Origin: JANRKG01 sp033763635
Lineage (GTDB): Bacteria; Cyanobacteriota; Cyanobacteriia; GCF-001939115
NCBI GenBank assembly: GCA_033763635.1
Contig: JANRKG010000081.1
Coordinates: 1-5,451, forward strand
DNA: 5,451 nt
Reading direction: 5' to 3'
Made by a program: the position numbers and the translations under genes
The notes under the pieces: model-generated
What the model was told of the DNA's origin: nothing
What the model saw: the letters and a program-made list of their open reading frames with translations, nothing else
The model's database searches: none
Shown here: one piece after another, positions 1 through 5,157 of the stretch
Numbering within the stretch: the first letter of the stretch is position 1
Layout of the letters: each line of letters opens with the position of its first letter

Positions 1-1
1 T

Positions 2-91
2 GGGCTGATTTATGGGCTGATTGGTGTGCTGATTGGTGTGCTGATTGTTGGGCTGATTGGTGGGCTGATTGGTGGGCTGATTGTTGGGCTG
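2..91 (+). repeat. 12-bp in-frame tandem repeat (GGGCTGATTGGT type), seven and a half units
   Basis: Units start at 2, 14, 26, 38, 50, 62, 74 and a half unit at 86. The consensus is GGGCTGATTGGT, with small changes: TAT or GTT at the end, or GTG for the first GGG. Each unit encodes Gly-Leu-Ile-Gly or Gly-Leu-Ile-Val, so copy-number changes keep the frame and only lengthen or shorten a membrane helix. The array may begin upstream of the window. Confidence 0.92.
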
Positions 92-547
92 AAGCAAGAT
101 TTACAACTGCGATCGCATCCAAACCAGGGCATCTGGAACTCCCTGCAAAGTATGGTGTGGACAACAGTTATCAGTTTCCCGCTCGGCGTGATTTGGACGA
201 TGGCTGGTCCGGTCGCTCGACGAGTGGCAGAACGGCATGATTGGATGGATCTCCCAGGAATTCTTCTCAGAAATGCCCCTCAATTTTTATTGCCAGGTAT
301 CTTTGGGGCGTTGTTCTTTGGCTTTCTAATGGGAGGGGGGATGGCTTGCGTGCAGCATGTCTGTCTACGCTTCATCCTCTGGCAGAGTGGTGTTGCTCCC
401 TGGAATCTGGCGCGGTTTCTCAACTACTGTGTCGAGCGGCGTTTGCTGCATCGGGTGGGGGGGCGTTATCGCTTTTTGCACCGTGAATTGCTCGACCATT
501 TTGCAGGTCAGAACCCGACAATTGGACCTCTGAGGTTGACCCGTTGA
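2..547 (+). CDS. C-terminal part of a membrane-anchored NACHT-type NTPase (5' end outside window)
   Basis: The reading frame is open from the window edge, so the true start lies upstream; the GTG at 26 is only a codon inside a repeat. About 181 residues are visible. They begin with a Gly-Leu-Ile-rich stretch of about 30 residues with glycine every fourth position, followed by NQGIWNS, a hydrophobic segment around TTVISFPLGVIWTMAG, another around FLLPGIFGALFFGFLMGGG, and a soluble tail with PWNLARFLNYCVERRLL and YRFLHRELLDHFA. From memory, this order (glycine-rich membrane helices, GGG.A..QH..LR, PWN.ARFL, F.HR.LL..FA) is typical of the C-termini of large cyanobacterial NACHT/STAND-type NTPases. 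The NTPase domain itself is not in the window, so the family call is an inference. Such proteins are proposed signalling or defence ATPases. The last dozen residues are encoded by a 21-bp repeat and look like a neutral extension. Confidence 0.6.
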   Translation, partial: GLIYGLIGVLIGVLIVGLIGGLIGGLIVGLKQDLQLRSHPNQGIWNSLQSMVWTTVISFPLGVIWTMAGPVARRVAERHDWMDLPGILLRNAPQFLLPGIFGALFFGFLMGGGMACVQHVCLRFILWQSGVAPWNLARFLNYCVERRLLHRVGGRYRFLHRELLDHFAGQNPTIGPLRLTR

Positions 548-640
548 GTTCAGAGCGCGAATCATGCTGTTCAGAACCCGGCCCTTGGACTGTTGCACTT
601 GACCCATTGAGTTCAGAACCCAACACTTCGAGTTCAGAAC
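494..640. repeat. 21-bp degenerate tandem repeat, about seven units
   Basis: Units of exactly 21 bp can be laid out at 494-514, 515-535, 536-556, 557-577, 578-598, 599-619 and 620-640. Most end in GTTCAGAAC or a close variant, and two (536 and 599) share TTGACCC.TTGAGTTCAGA. The 494 unit is the weakest and may be ancestral coding sequence. On the minus strand each unit reads as a seven-residue peptide of the type VLNSxxx with no stop codon, but nothing suggests it is translated. The array supplies the stop codon (545-547) of the upstream gene. Confidence 0.8.
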
Positions 641-676
641 ACAAACCATTCAGTGGGAAACATGACAATTTAACTT

Positions 677-806
677 CTAATCCCCTCCTGGGAGGGGTGG
701 CCGTAGGCCGGGGTGGGTTAGGGGACCCGGCATTCGATAACAGATTGAATCAGCTTTGCTCTGGTCATCATCAAACCCACCCCTACCCCTCCCAGGAGGG
801 GATTAG
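677..806. mobile_element. 130-bp palindromic MITE-like repeat element without coding capacity
   Basis: The ends, 677-698 and 785-806, are perfect 22-bp inverted repeats beginning CTAATCCCCTCC. The similarity continues inward (GGGGTGGGTT at 710-719 against AACCCACCCC at 774-783), interrupted on the left by an 11-base insert, GGCCGTAGGCC (699-709). Each 22-bp arm also contains its own palindrome (CCCCTCC, two bases, GGAGGGG). The roughly 50-base centre shows no gene. No target-site duplication is visible at the borders. Similar CCCCTCCTGGGAGGGG elements are, from memory, scattered through many cyanobacterial genomes; mobility is inferred from the structure only. It could also act as a transcription end signal for the upstream gene. 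Confidence 0.7.
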
Positions 807-826
807 CCTAGAATGGGTTGCAGGTA

Positions 827-848
827 CTTAACCCGAACTGACGTTAAG
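827..848. promoter_or_regulatory. short inverted repeat upstream of the Uma2 gene
   Basis: CTTAAC (827-832) and GTTAAG (843-848) form 6-bp arms 10 bases apart, ending 23 bases before the Uma2 start codon. The position would suit an operator or leader hairpin, but arms this short occur by chance and no promoter boxes are convincing nearby. Confidence 0.25.
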
Positions 849-858
849 GACATTCCCT

Positions 859-863
859 GGAGG
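859..863 (+). promoter_or_regulatory. ribosome binding site of the Uma2 gene
   Basis: GGAGG lies 8 bases before the ATG at 872, a good Shine-Dalgarno match at standard spacing that supports this start. Confidence 0.75.
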
Positions 864-871
864 CACATCGG

Positions 872-1450
872 ATGAGCCAGAGTATCAGCCAAAGTACGAG
901 TGACAAAGTACGATGGACAGCGGCGGATCTGGAACTGTTTCCCGACAATGGCAACCGCTACGAAATCATTGAGGGAGAATTGCTTGTGACCCGCGCACCC
1001 GACTGGCGACACCAAAAAGCCAGCACCCGCATTAGCACCGCCCTGGATACTTGGTCACTATTAACGGGGTTGGGGGAAGCAGTCCAGGCTCCTGGAGTGA
1101 TCTTTGCGGATGTCGATAATGTGATTCCGGATGTGGTTTGGGTCAGTCGAGAACGGTTAGCCGTTCTGCTGGATGCCGCCGGACATCTGACGGGTGCGCC
1201 AGAACTGGTGGTGGAAGTTCTCTCTCCCGGTAACGAAAATGAGCGACCCGATCGAGAACTGAAACTGAAGCTCTATTCTGAACGGGGGGTGCAGGAATAT
1301 TGGATGATTGACTGGCAAAAACAACAGGTGGAAATCTATCGCCGAGAGCAAGCCCTGTTACGGTTAGTCAATACCCTGTTTCCTGCCGATCGAATCACCA
1401 GTCCTCTGCTCCCTGACTTTTCCTACCCAGTGTCCCAACTCTTCCGGTAA
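872..1450 (+). CDS. Uma2-family (DUF820) putative PD-(D/E)XK endonuclease
   Basis: A 192-residue protein of normal length for the Uma2 family, a restriction-endonuclease-like fold greatly expanded in cyanobacteria. The family hallmarks are in order: RYEIIEGEL (29-37), HQKAS..I (47-54), PDVVWVS (86-92), ELVVEVLSPGNENERPDRELKLKLYSERGV (111-140, key residues E115, D127, K131, Y135), then QEYWMID (141-147) and the C-terminal PLLPDF. D87, E115 and K131 fit the predicted metal-binding and catalytic positions, so the active site looks intact. The ATG at 872 has a strong GGAGG. Cellular targets of Uma2 proteins are poorly known. The gene stands alone, preceded by a palindromic repeat element and followed by a non-coding spacer, with no partner antitoxin or methylase in view. 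Family assignment is secure; activity is inferred. Confidence 0.93.
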   Translation: MSQSISQSTSDKVRWTAADLELFPDNGNRYEIIEGELLVTRAPDWRHQKASTRISTALDTWSLLTGLGEAVQAPGVIFADVDNVIPDVVWVSRERLAVLLDAAGHLTGAPELVVEVLSPGNENERPDRELKLKLYSERGVQEYWMIDWQKQQVEIYRREQALLRLVNTLFPADRITSPLLPDFSYPVSQLFR

Positions 1451-1622
1451 ACCTGAGTTTGATCATCATCTGTTCAACAGGACTGCATCCCCTCGCCATT
1501 GCAGCCTCTTAGAGTATGGGATCAGCCCCACCAAGTTCCTGACATCCCTAATTCTATTCCTCTCAACACCGACCAAATCAAACTGGGGGCAGAGCAGGGG
1601 AGTAATCAGAATTCCTACACTC

Positions 1623-1648
1623 TAAAAGTATTCAGTCAAACACTTTTA
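1623..1648. promoter_or_regulatory. inverted repeat TAAAAGT-N12-ACTTTTA, possible operator
   Basis: Perfect 7-bp arms (1623-1629 and 1642-1648) are separated by 12 bases, about 80 bases before the start codon of the secreted-protein gene. Spacing and AT content suit a dimeric regulator site or part of a promoter region. No regulator can be named. Confidence 0.35.
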
Positions 1649-1719
1649 TCAAATTTTGGGATTTGCACTCTCTCAGTTGTGGTGTGACTTTCCTGCAATG
1701 TCAGGGAGTGGAGTCCTTT

Positions 1720-1724
1720 GGAGG
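1720..1724 (+). promoter_or_regulatory. ribosome binding site that fixes the secreted-protein start
   Basis: GGAGG ends 4 bases before the ATG at 1729. The spacing is short but the match is strong. It favours this ATG over the in-frame ATG at 1663, which would add 22 residues in front of a clear signal peptide. Confidence 0.7.
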
Positions 1725-1728
1725 TATT

Positions 1729-2448
1729 ATGCACAATCAAAAGCGTTCTTTCAAAAAGTTGATGGCAGTTCTGGGGACTGCTGGCATGGGAGCTTTTCTC
1801 AGCTTTCCGGCTTTCGCCCAGGTAAATTCCAATCCCAGCCAACCCAGTACCAGCCCCGAAGGGTCAGGCGTTCTGGAACAGTGTGTGTCTGAATCGACCC
1901 AGACTTCTTCCCAATCTTCTTACCAAACTGGAATGCATTCTGGCAGTCAGTCGATGACTAACCGCAGCGTTCCGAACAGTGGTCTCTACCGGGTGGGTTC
2001 CAGCGATCGCAGTGCAATGGCAGACGTTGAAGCCATTGGTCCCAGCGGCATGGAGTTTAGCAACTTCGCCAGCCGTTCCAGTGTGAATCCTTATGAATCC
2101 ATCACCCCAACGGGTGGAACCTCCGGAGGCCAAGCACTGCAACGCTTTAGATTCCTGGCTTTCGAAAATGAATCCAACATGAATCGTAGCGACAACCAGG
2201 CCCGGATTTCTAACACTCAACCAGAAGCAGGGATTCCGATTGAGGGGCAAAATCGGGGGGAATATACTCAGCGTCAAAACGAAATTGGACAAGTTGGGTA
2301 CAATAACAGCACCCTTTCTCAGGGAACGACGGCTGAGAGCAGCCCCATCTACCGAGTCTCCCCCAGTGATGTGAACTCCCCCAGCAGCAGCAGTATGGGC
2401 ATGCAACGTAGCAGCAGTTCCACCACCAGCTACAACGTCTGCCGATAG
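1729..2448 (+). CDS. secreted Ser-rich protein of unknown function
   Basis: A 239-residue protein that I do not recognise. The N-terminus is a textbook Sec signal peptide: basic start (MHNQKRSFKK), hydrophobic core (residues 11-26) and an AFA-Q cleavage site after residue 30. The mature part, about 209 residues, is polar and low in complexity: about one residue in five is Ser, with much Asn, Gln, Gly and Thr, and it contains no Lys and no Trp. It has two Cys, C52 near the new N-terminus and C238 next to last, which could pair. A weak internal echo is GLYRVGSSD against PIYRVSPSD. The C-terminus is nearly poly-Ser. No lipobox, membrane anchor or catalytic domain is visible. It is monocistronic, with its own GGAGG and a strong terminator after it. 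An exported, largely disordered envelope or matrix protein is the most that can be inferred. Confidence 0.8.
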   Translation: MHNQKRSFKKLMAVLGTAGMGAFLSFPAFAQVNSNPSQPSTSPEGSGVLEQCVSESTQTSSQSSYQTGMHSGSQSMTNRSVPNSGLYRVGSSDRSAMADVEAIGPSGMEFSNFASRSSVNPYESITPTGGTSGGQALQRFRFLAFENESNMNRSDNQARISNTQPEAGIPIEGQNRGEYTQRQNEIGQVGYNNSTLSQGTTAESSPIYRVSPSDVNSPSSSSMGMQRSSSSTTSYNVCR

Positions 2449-2507
2449 GGATGTATCGTATTTGGGTTTGTCCCATTGCTCGTTTACTTGGCTCAATCCT
2501 CTAGGGT

Positions 2508-2543
2508 AAATCCCCATTTGCAGTATCGTGAATGGGGATTTTT
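2508..2543 (+). terminator. intrinsic terminator between convergent genes
   Basis: An 11-bp perfect stem (2508-2518 AAATCCCCATT with 2531-2541 AATGGGGATTT) and a 12-base loop run into a T tract (2539-2543). It lies about 60 bases after the secreted-protein stop codon and directly abuts the thrB stop codon (2544-2546) on the other strand. On the minus strand the stem is followed only by TTTACCC, so termination is expected mainly for the plus-strand gene, though the stem may also protect thrB transcripts. Confidence 0.85.
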
Positions 2544-3446
2544 CTAGCAACGGGCACCCTGGCGATCGATCGCCAGCACCTTCACGTCTACGGCGATGCC
2601 TTCGGCTTTCCAGGCAGTGGCGATTGCTGTTTGGACTACCGGAGCTTTGCCGGGAGTTGCCAGTGCCAACAAAGTCGGCCCCGCTCCACTGATGACCAGC
2701 CCCATCGCCCCCGCTTCCATCGCCGCCGATCGCACCGCCCCATATCCCGGAATCAGGCTTTCTCGATAGGGCTGGTGAATCCGGTCTTGCAGGGCCGCCT
2801 TGAGCCACTCAACACGGGCTGTCTCTAATCCCCGCAGCAGCAACCCCAGGTGGGCAACGTTGAAAATTGCATCGGCACGGCTGTAGGAGGCCGGGAGAAC
2901 TTTACGGGCCTCGGCGGTGGAAAGTGCAAAATCAGGAATCGCGACGATCGGTACAATGTCTGGATGCCAGGAGATGGGGCACACTTCCCAAGGGGTTGCA
3001 GTCGTGCCGGAGGCTGTGAGTTGACAGCCCCCCAGTAGGGCAGGCACTACATTATCGGGGTGGCCCTCGATCCCAATGGCCAGATTCATCAGTTCTTTTT
3101 GGCTCAAGGGATTCCCAGCAAGGACATTCGCCCCCATTAACCCGCCTACGATCGCCGTTGCCGAACTCCCCAACCCTCTAGCGGCGGGAACTCCCAGATG
3201 AATTGTCAAATGAACTGGGGGAACAACTTGTCCCAGATGGGCATAGAGTTTGGCAAAAGATTGATAGGCGAGATTGGTTGCATCCGTCGGAACGCGCTCC
3301 GCCTCTAACCCCGTCACCTCAATGCGTAACTCATCCGCCAGGGAAAACTGAAACTGATTATGCAAAGTCAGGGCAGCCCCCAGGCAATCAAAACCTGGCC
3401 CCAAATTTGCAGTGGTGCCCGGAACAACAACCCTTGTGGTTTCCAT
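2544..3446 (-). CDS. thrB: homoserine kinase (EC 2.7.1.39)
   Basis: ThrB phosphorylates L-homoserine with ATP to O-phospho-L-homoserine, the substrate of threonine synthase, in the cytoplasm. The 300-residue protein has the full GHMP-kinase layout: motif 1 VPGTTANLGPGFDCLG (8-23), the glycine-rich phosphate-binding motif 2 GVPAARGLGSSATAIVGG (85-102), EGHPDN (127-132), TAEARKVLP (177-185), HQPYRESLIPG (224-234) and motif 3 ISGAGPTLLAL (252-262). Length is normal and no key residue is missing. The ATG at 3446 starts METTRVVVPG, as expected for the family, but its upstream sequence is purely AT-rich with no Shine-Dalgarno. It follows the DRTGG gene by 38 bp in the same direction and is probably its downstream operon partner. 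threonine-synthase and homoserine-dehydrogenase genes are not in the window. Confidence 0.97.
   Translation of the reverse strand: METTRVVVPGTTANLGPGFDCLGAALTLHNQFQFSLADELRIEVTGLEAERVPTDATNLAYQSFAKLYAHLGQVVPPVHLTIHLGVPAARGLGSSATAIVGGLMGANVLAGNPLSQKELMNLAIGIEGHPDNVVPALLGGCQLTASGTTATPWEVCPISWHPDIVPIVAIPDFALSTAEARKVLPASYSRADAIFNVAHLGLLLRGLETARVEWLKAALQDRIHQPYRESLIPGYGAVRSAAMEAGAMGLVISGAGPTLLALATPGKAPVVQTAIATAWKAEGIAVDVKVLAIDRQGARC
2559..2576. repeat. 18-bp perfect palindrome with two overlapping HIP1-like cores inside thrB
   Basis: CTGGCGATCGATCGCCAG is its own reverse complement and holds two overlapping CGATCG cores. It encodes residues 291-296 of ThrB (LAIDRQ), near the C-terminus and just downstream of the intergenic terminator on the plus strand. 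It is most likely a consequence of HIP1-type enrichment in the genome. Confidence 0.8.
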
Positions 3447-3448
3447 AA

Positions 3449-3479
3449 ATTTAAATTCGATTTAAATTCGTAAAATTCG
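3449..3479. repeat. AT-rich 11-bp direct repeat in the DRTGG-thrB spacer
   Basis: ATTTAAATTCG occurs twice in tandem (3449-3459, 3460-3470), followed by a shortened third copy TAAAATTCG (3471-3479). The array fills nearly all of the 38-bp spacer between the DRTGG stop codon and the thrB ATG, the place where a ribosome binding site would be expected. Confidence 0.8.
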
Positions 3480-3484
3480 GACTC

Positions 3485-4576
3485 TTAATTGGATGCTGCC
3501 ACAGGCTCTAACCCTAACTGGGTCATCAGCCGATCGCCGTCAAAGTATTCTGCCATCATTTGCTGAACATACTGCACCTTAATGGGTTCGTACAGGCGCA
3601 CTTGCCCAAAGGCCCGATCGACAATTTCGACAGTCGTCAAGGTGTCCAGATCGACAGAGAGAATGGGCACTTCCAGATCTTCCGCCCGACTGAGAATGGC
3701 TGGGGAAGGGGTGAGGTGGCCCGTTAAGATCAGGCATTGGGTGGAGGTTTCCAGGGCTGCTAACTGAATATCCGTTCGATCGCCCCCCGTAATGACCGCT
3801 TTGTTCTCGGTTTTCTGGAAGTATTTCAAAGCAGAACTGACGCTCATGGCCCCAATGGTCAAACTCTCGACCATCAAATCCAGACGATCGGCCCGACAGA
3901 GAACCTCTGCATTCAGTTGATGAACCAATTCCCGGACACTCACACTACGTAGAAGGGCACTCCGGGGCAGTAACCCCAAAACGGGAATCTCCCTTTCCTC
4001 TAAAAATGTCCGCAGGTATTGCTGCGCGTCCTCCATCTGATCTTCAGGAATATCATTGATCAGAACACCACTGAGGCGCGAACCTAACCGTTGCTTCGCC
4101 GTCAAGATCGTGTCAACGGTAGCCGTAGCATGAAACCGCGAGACGAGCAAAACCGATGCATCCAGCACCTGAGCCATCTGATTGAGGGAAAGATTGAACA
4201 GGCTCCCTTCTTCTAAATCCCCTGGTCCCTCCAGAACTACCAAATCGTTTTGGGCCGTCGCATATATCTGAGAGAGTTGCGCTGAGTAGTCTTCCCGATC
4301 GGACCCCTGAAGACGCTTCCGAATCGTGGTTGGATTGAGAAACAGGAGAGGAGGAAGCAGGGCATTGGCAGGGAGGTTGAGGGTGTTACCGAATAACCGG
4401 ACATCCTCGTCTAATCCATCAGCCTCAGATTCACTGGGGCAAGTCCCAATCGGCTTACCGTAGGCGATCGTTAACCCTCGTTCTTGACACTGGCGGGCTA
4501 CCCCTAAAATCGTTGCGGATTTACCGCTATAGGCTTCTGTCGAACCGATTAATAAATGCTTCGTGGCTTTAGACAC
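3485..4576 (-). CDS. BioD-like AAA_26 plus DRTGG domain protein ('phosphotransacetylase family' without catalytic domain)
   Basis: A 363-residue protein with two domains. Residues 4 to about 205 are a BioD-like P-loop domain: Walker A GSTEAYSGKS (11-20), KPIGT (41-45), VVLEGPGD (113-120), GVLINDIP (170-177) and PVLGLLPR (198-205). Residues about 213-325 form a DRTGG domain, with VITGGDRTDIQLAALE (261-276). Together they match the N-terminal regulatory half of long bacterial phosphotransacetylases, but the PTA_PTB catalytic domain is absent and the gene ends normally, so it should not be called an acetyl-transferring enzyme. The start is GTG (4574-4576): no other start exists in frame before an upstream stop, and MSKATKHLLIGSTEAYSGKS places the P-loop as usual. 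A weak AGGGA stands in front of it. It sits between the ebsA-like gene (78 bp) and thrB (38 bp). A nucleotide-sensing or regulatory role is inferred; the function is unknown. Confidence 0.9.
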   Translation of the reverse strand: MSKATKHLLIGSTEAYSGKSATILGVARQCQERGLTIAYGKPIGTCPSESEADGLDEDVRLFGNTLNLPANALLPPLLFLNPTTIRKRLQGSDREDYSAQLSQIYATAQNDLVVLEGPGDLEEGSLFNLSLNQMAQVLDASVLLVSRFHATATVDTILTAKQRLGSRLSGVLINDIPEDQMEDAQQYLRTFLEEREIPVLGLLPRSALLRSVSVRELVHQLNAEVLCRADRLDLMVESLTIGAMSVSSALKYFQKTENKAVITGGDRTDIQLAALETSTQCLILTGHLTPSPAILSRAEDLEVPILSVDLDTLTTVEIVDRAFGQVRLYEPIKVQYVQQMMAEYFDGDRLMTQLGLEPVAASN

Positions 4577-4654
4577 ACAACCGTCCCTATCATGACCTTG
4601 AATCTGCGTTTCTCCATCTTACCGAATTCAGTTAATTTCCCCTGAACCACCCGA

Positions 4655-5029
4655 TTAATCATCCACTCGTAGAAGTTTGCGGTAAAATCCCTGAGAAAAA
4701 TCGACTAACCGTGCTCTTTTGAAGGTCAGGATCACATCAATCAGAAAATCGACAAATTCAAAATTTGCCATCATCACTTCATAGCTCAGTTCTGCGTCTC
4801 CATCAAACTGCATGCGGCAGCGGGTCAGGTCAGCAGGCAGCTTTGAAACACTCCAGGTAACGACGAAAGGAACACTCTCGCCTCCTTCAATCTTGCGTTG
4901 CCCTTCTAACATTCCTTTTTGGTAGAGACTAATGGCCAGGGGTAACATAGTCCGCTTGTTGCCCTGGTAGTAGGGCATGTAAACCCCAACATCACGGTTA
5001 TCAGCGGGCTGTAACTCTTGGATAGACAT
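4655..5029 (-). CDS. ebsA: EbsA-like type IV pilus biogenesis protein
   Basis: A 124-residue soluble protein conserved in cyanobacteria; I recognise it as EbsA by overall sequence (PADNRDVGVYMPYYQG, KRTMLPLAISLYQKG, GGESVPFVVTW, FEFVDFLIDVILTFKR, DFSQGFYRKLL) rather than by a named domain. In Synechococcus elongatus EbsA is needed for type IV pilus assembly, acts in a complex with the PilB ATPase and Hfq, and its loss affects protein secretion and biofilm self-suppression. There is no signal peptide or membrane segment, in line with a cytoplasmic partner of the pilus base. The ATG at 5029 follows a GGAGG 11 bases upstream. It is the first gene of the minus-strand cluster ebsA, DRTGG gene, thrB. 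It could instead be a related conserved hypothetical of similar length, which would need a homology search to exclude. Confidence 0.75.
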   Translation of the reverse strand: MSIQELQPADNRDVGVYMPYYQGNKRTMLPLAISLYQKGMLEGQRKIEGGESVPFVVTWSVSKLPADLTRCRMQFDGDAELSYEVMMANFEFVDFLIDVILTFKRARLVDFSQGFYRKLLRVDD

Positions 5030-5040
5030 CGTAACGGGTT

Positions 5041-5045
5041 CCTCC
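5041..5045 (-). promoter_or_regulatory. ribosome binding site of the ebsA-like gene
   Basis: The minus strand carries GGAGG 11 bases before the ATG at 5029. The spacing is a little long, but no better site or alternative in-frame start lies nearby. Confidence 0.55.
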
Positions 5046-5096
5046 GGTTCAGCAGACTTCTTTGAGTTTCTCGAATTGGTTCTCCAGTTAGCAACG

Positions 5097-5125
5097 ATAA
5101 TAGGCTAATCGGCGATCCACTGTAG
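5097..5125 (-). promoter_or_regulatory. possible promoter of the ebsA cluster
   Basis: The minus strand has TATTAT (5102-5097), a good -10 box, about 70 bases before the ebsA start codon. At 17 bases upstream only CTACAG, inside the A-tract array, occupies the -35 position, a poor match. This could be a promoter relying on an activator or on upstream A-tracts. It is a tentative call by eye. Confidence 0.3.
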
Positions 5126-5157
5126 AAAAAAACTGTAGAAAAAACTGTAGAAAAAAA
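5119..5157. repeat. 12/13-bp A-tract tandem repeat upstream of ebsA
   Basis: ACTGTAG followed by five to seven A occurs three times in a row, starting at 5119, 5132 and 5144. The array lies just upstream of the putative -10 box of the minus-strand cluster. On that strand it reads TTTTTTCTACAGT repeated. It may bend DNA or simply be a slippage product. Confidence 0.85.

Larger units (their letters stand above)
1451..1728. other. non-coding spacer between the Uma2 gene and the secreted-protein gene
   Basis: Short open frames here lack a ribosome binding site and family-like sequence. No clear terminator follows the Uma2 stop codon. The only structured item is the inverted repeat at 1623-1648. 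The last 80 bases are likely to carry the promoter and leader of the downstream gene, but I cannot place -35 and -10 boxes convincingly. Confidence 0.6.

Noticed and set aside
26..547. A complete small membrane protein starting at GTG 26
   Set aside because: The GTG is a variant codon in the GLI repeat, the frame is open upstream to the window edge, and no RBS precedes it. A truncated larger gene is the better reading.
365..649. Minus-strand open frame with VLNSxxx heptapeptide repeats
   Set aside because: The repeat peptide is a by-product of the 21-bp DNA repeat, the frame runs opposite a real gene, and there is no ribosome binding site or domain.
544..831. Plus-strand open frame of 95 codons after the NACHT-like gene
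   Set aside because: It is made of the 21-bp repeat and the palindromic element and shows no protein-like conservation or RBS.
1663..1728. Upstream in-frame ATG giving a longer secreted protein
   Set aside because: It would put 22 unrelated residues in front of a clear signal peptide, while the ATG at 1729 has GGAGG just upstream.
1864..2808. A 314-codon open frame on the minus strand
   Set aside because: It lies opposite the secreted protein with signal peptide and RBS and overlaps the end of thrB in another frame, crossing the terminator. Its composition is a low-complexity mirror of the Ser-rich gene and no family is recognisable.
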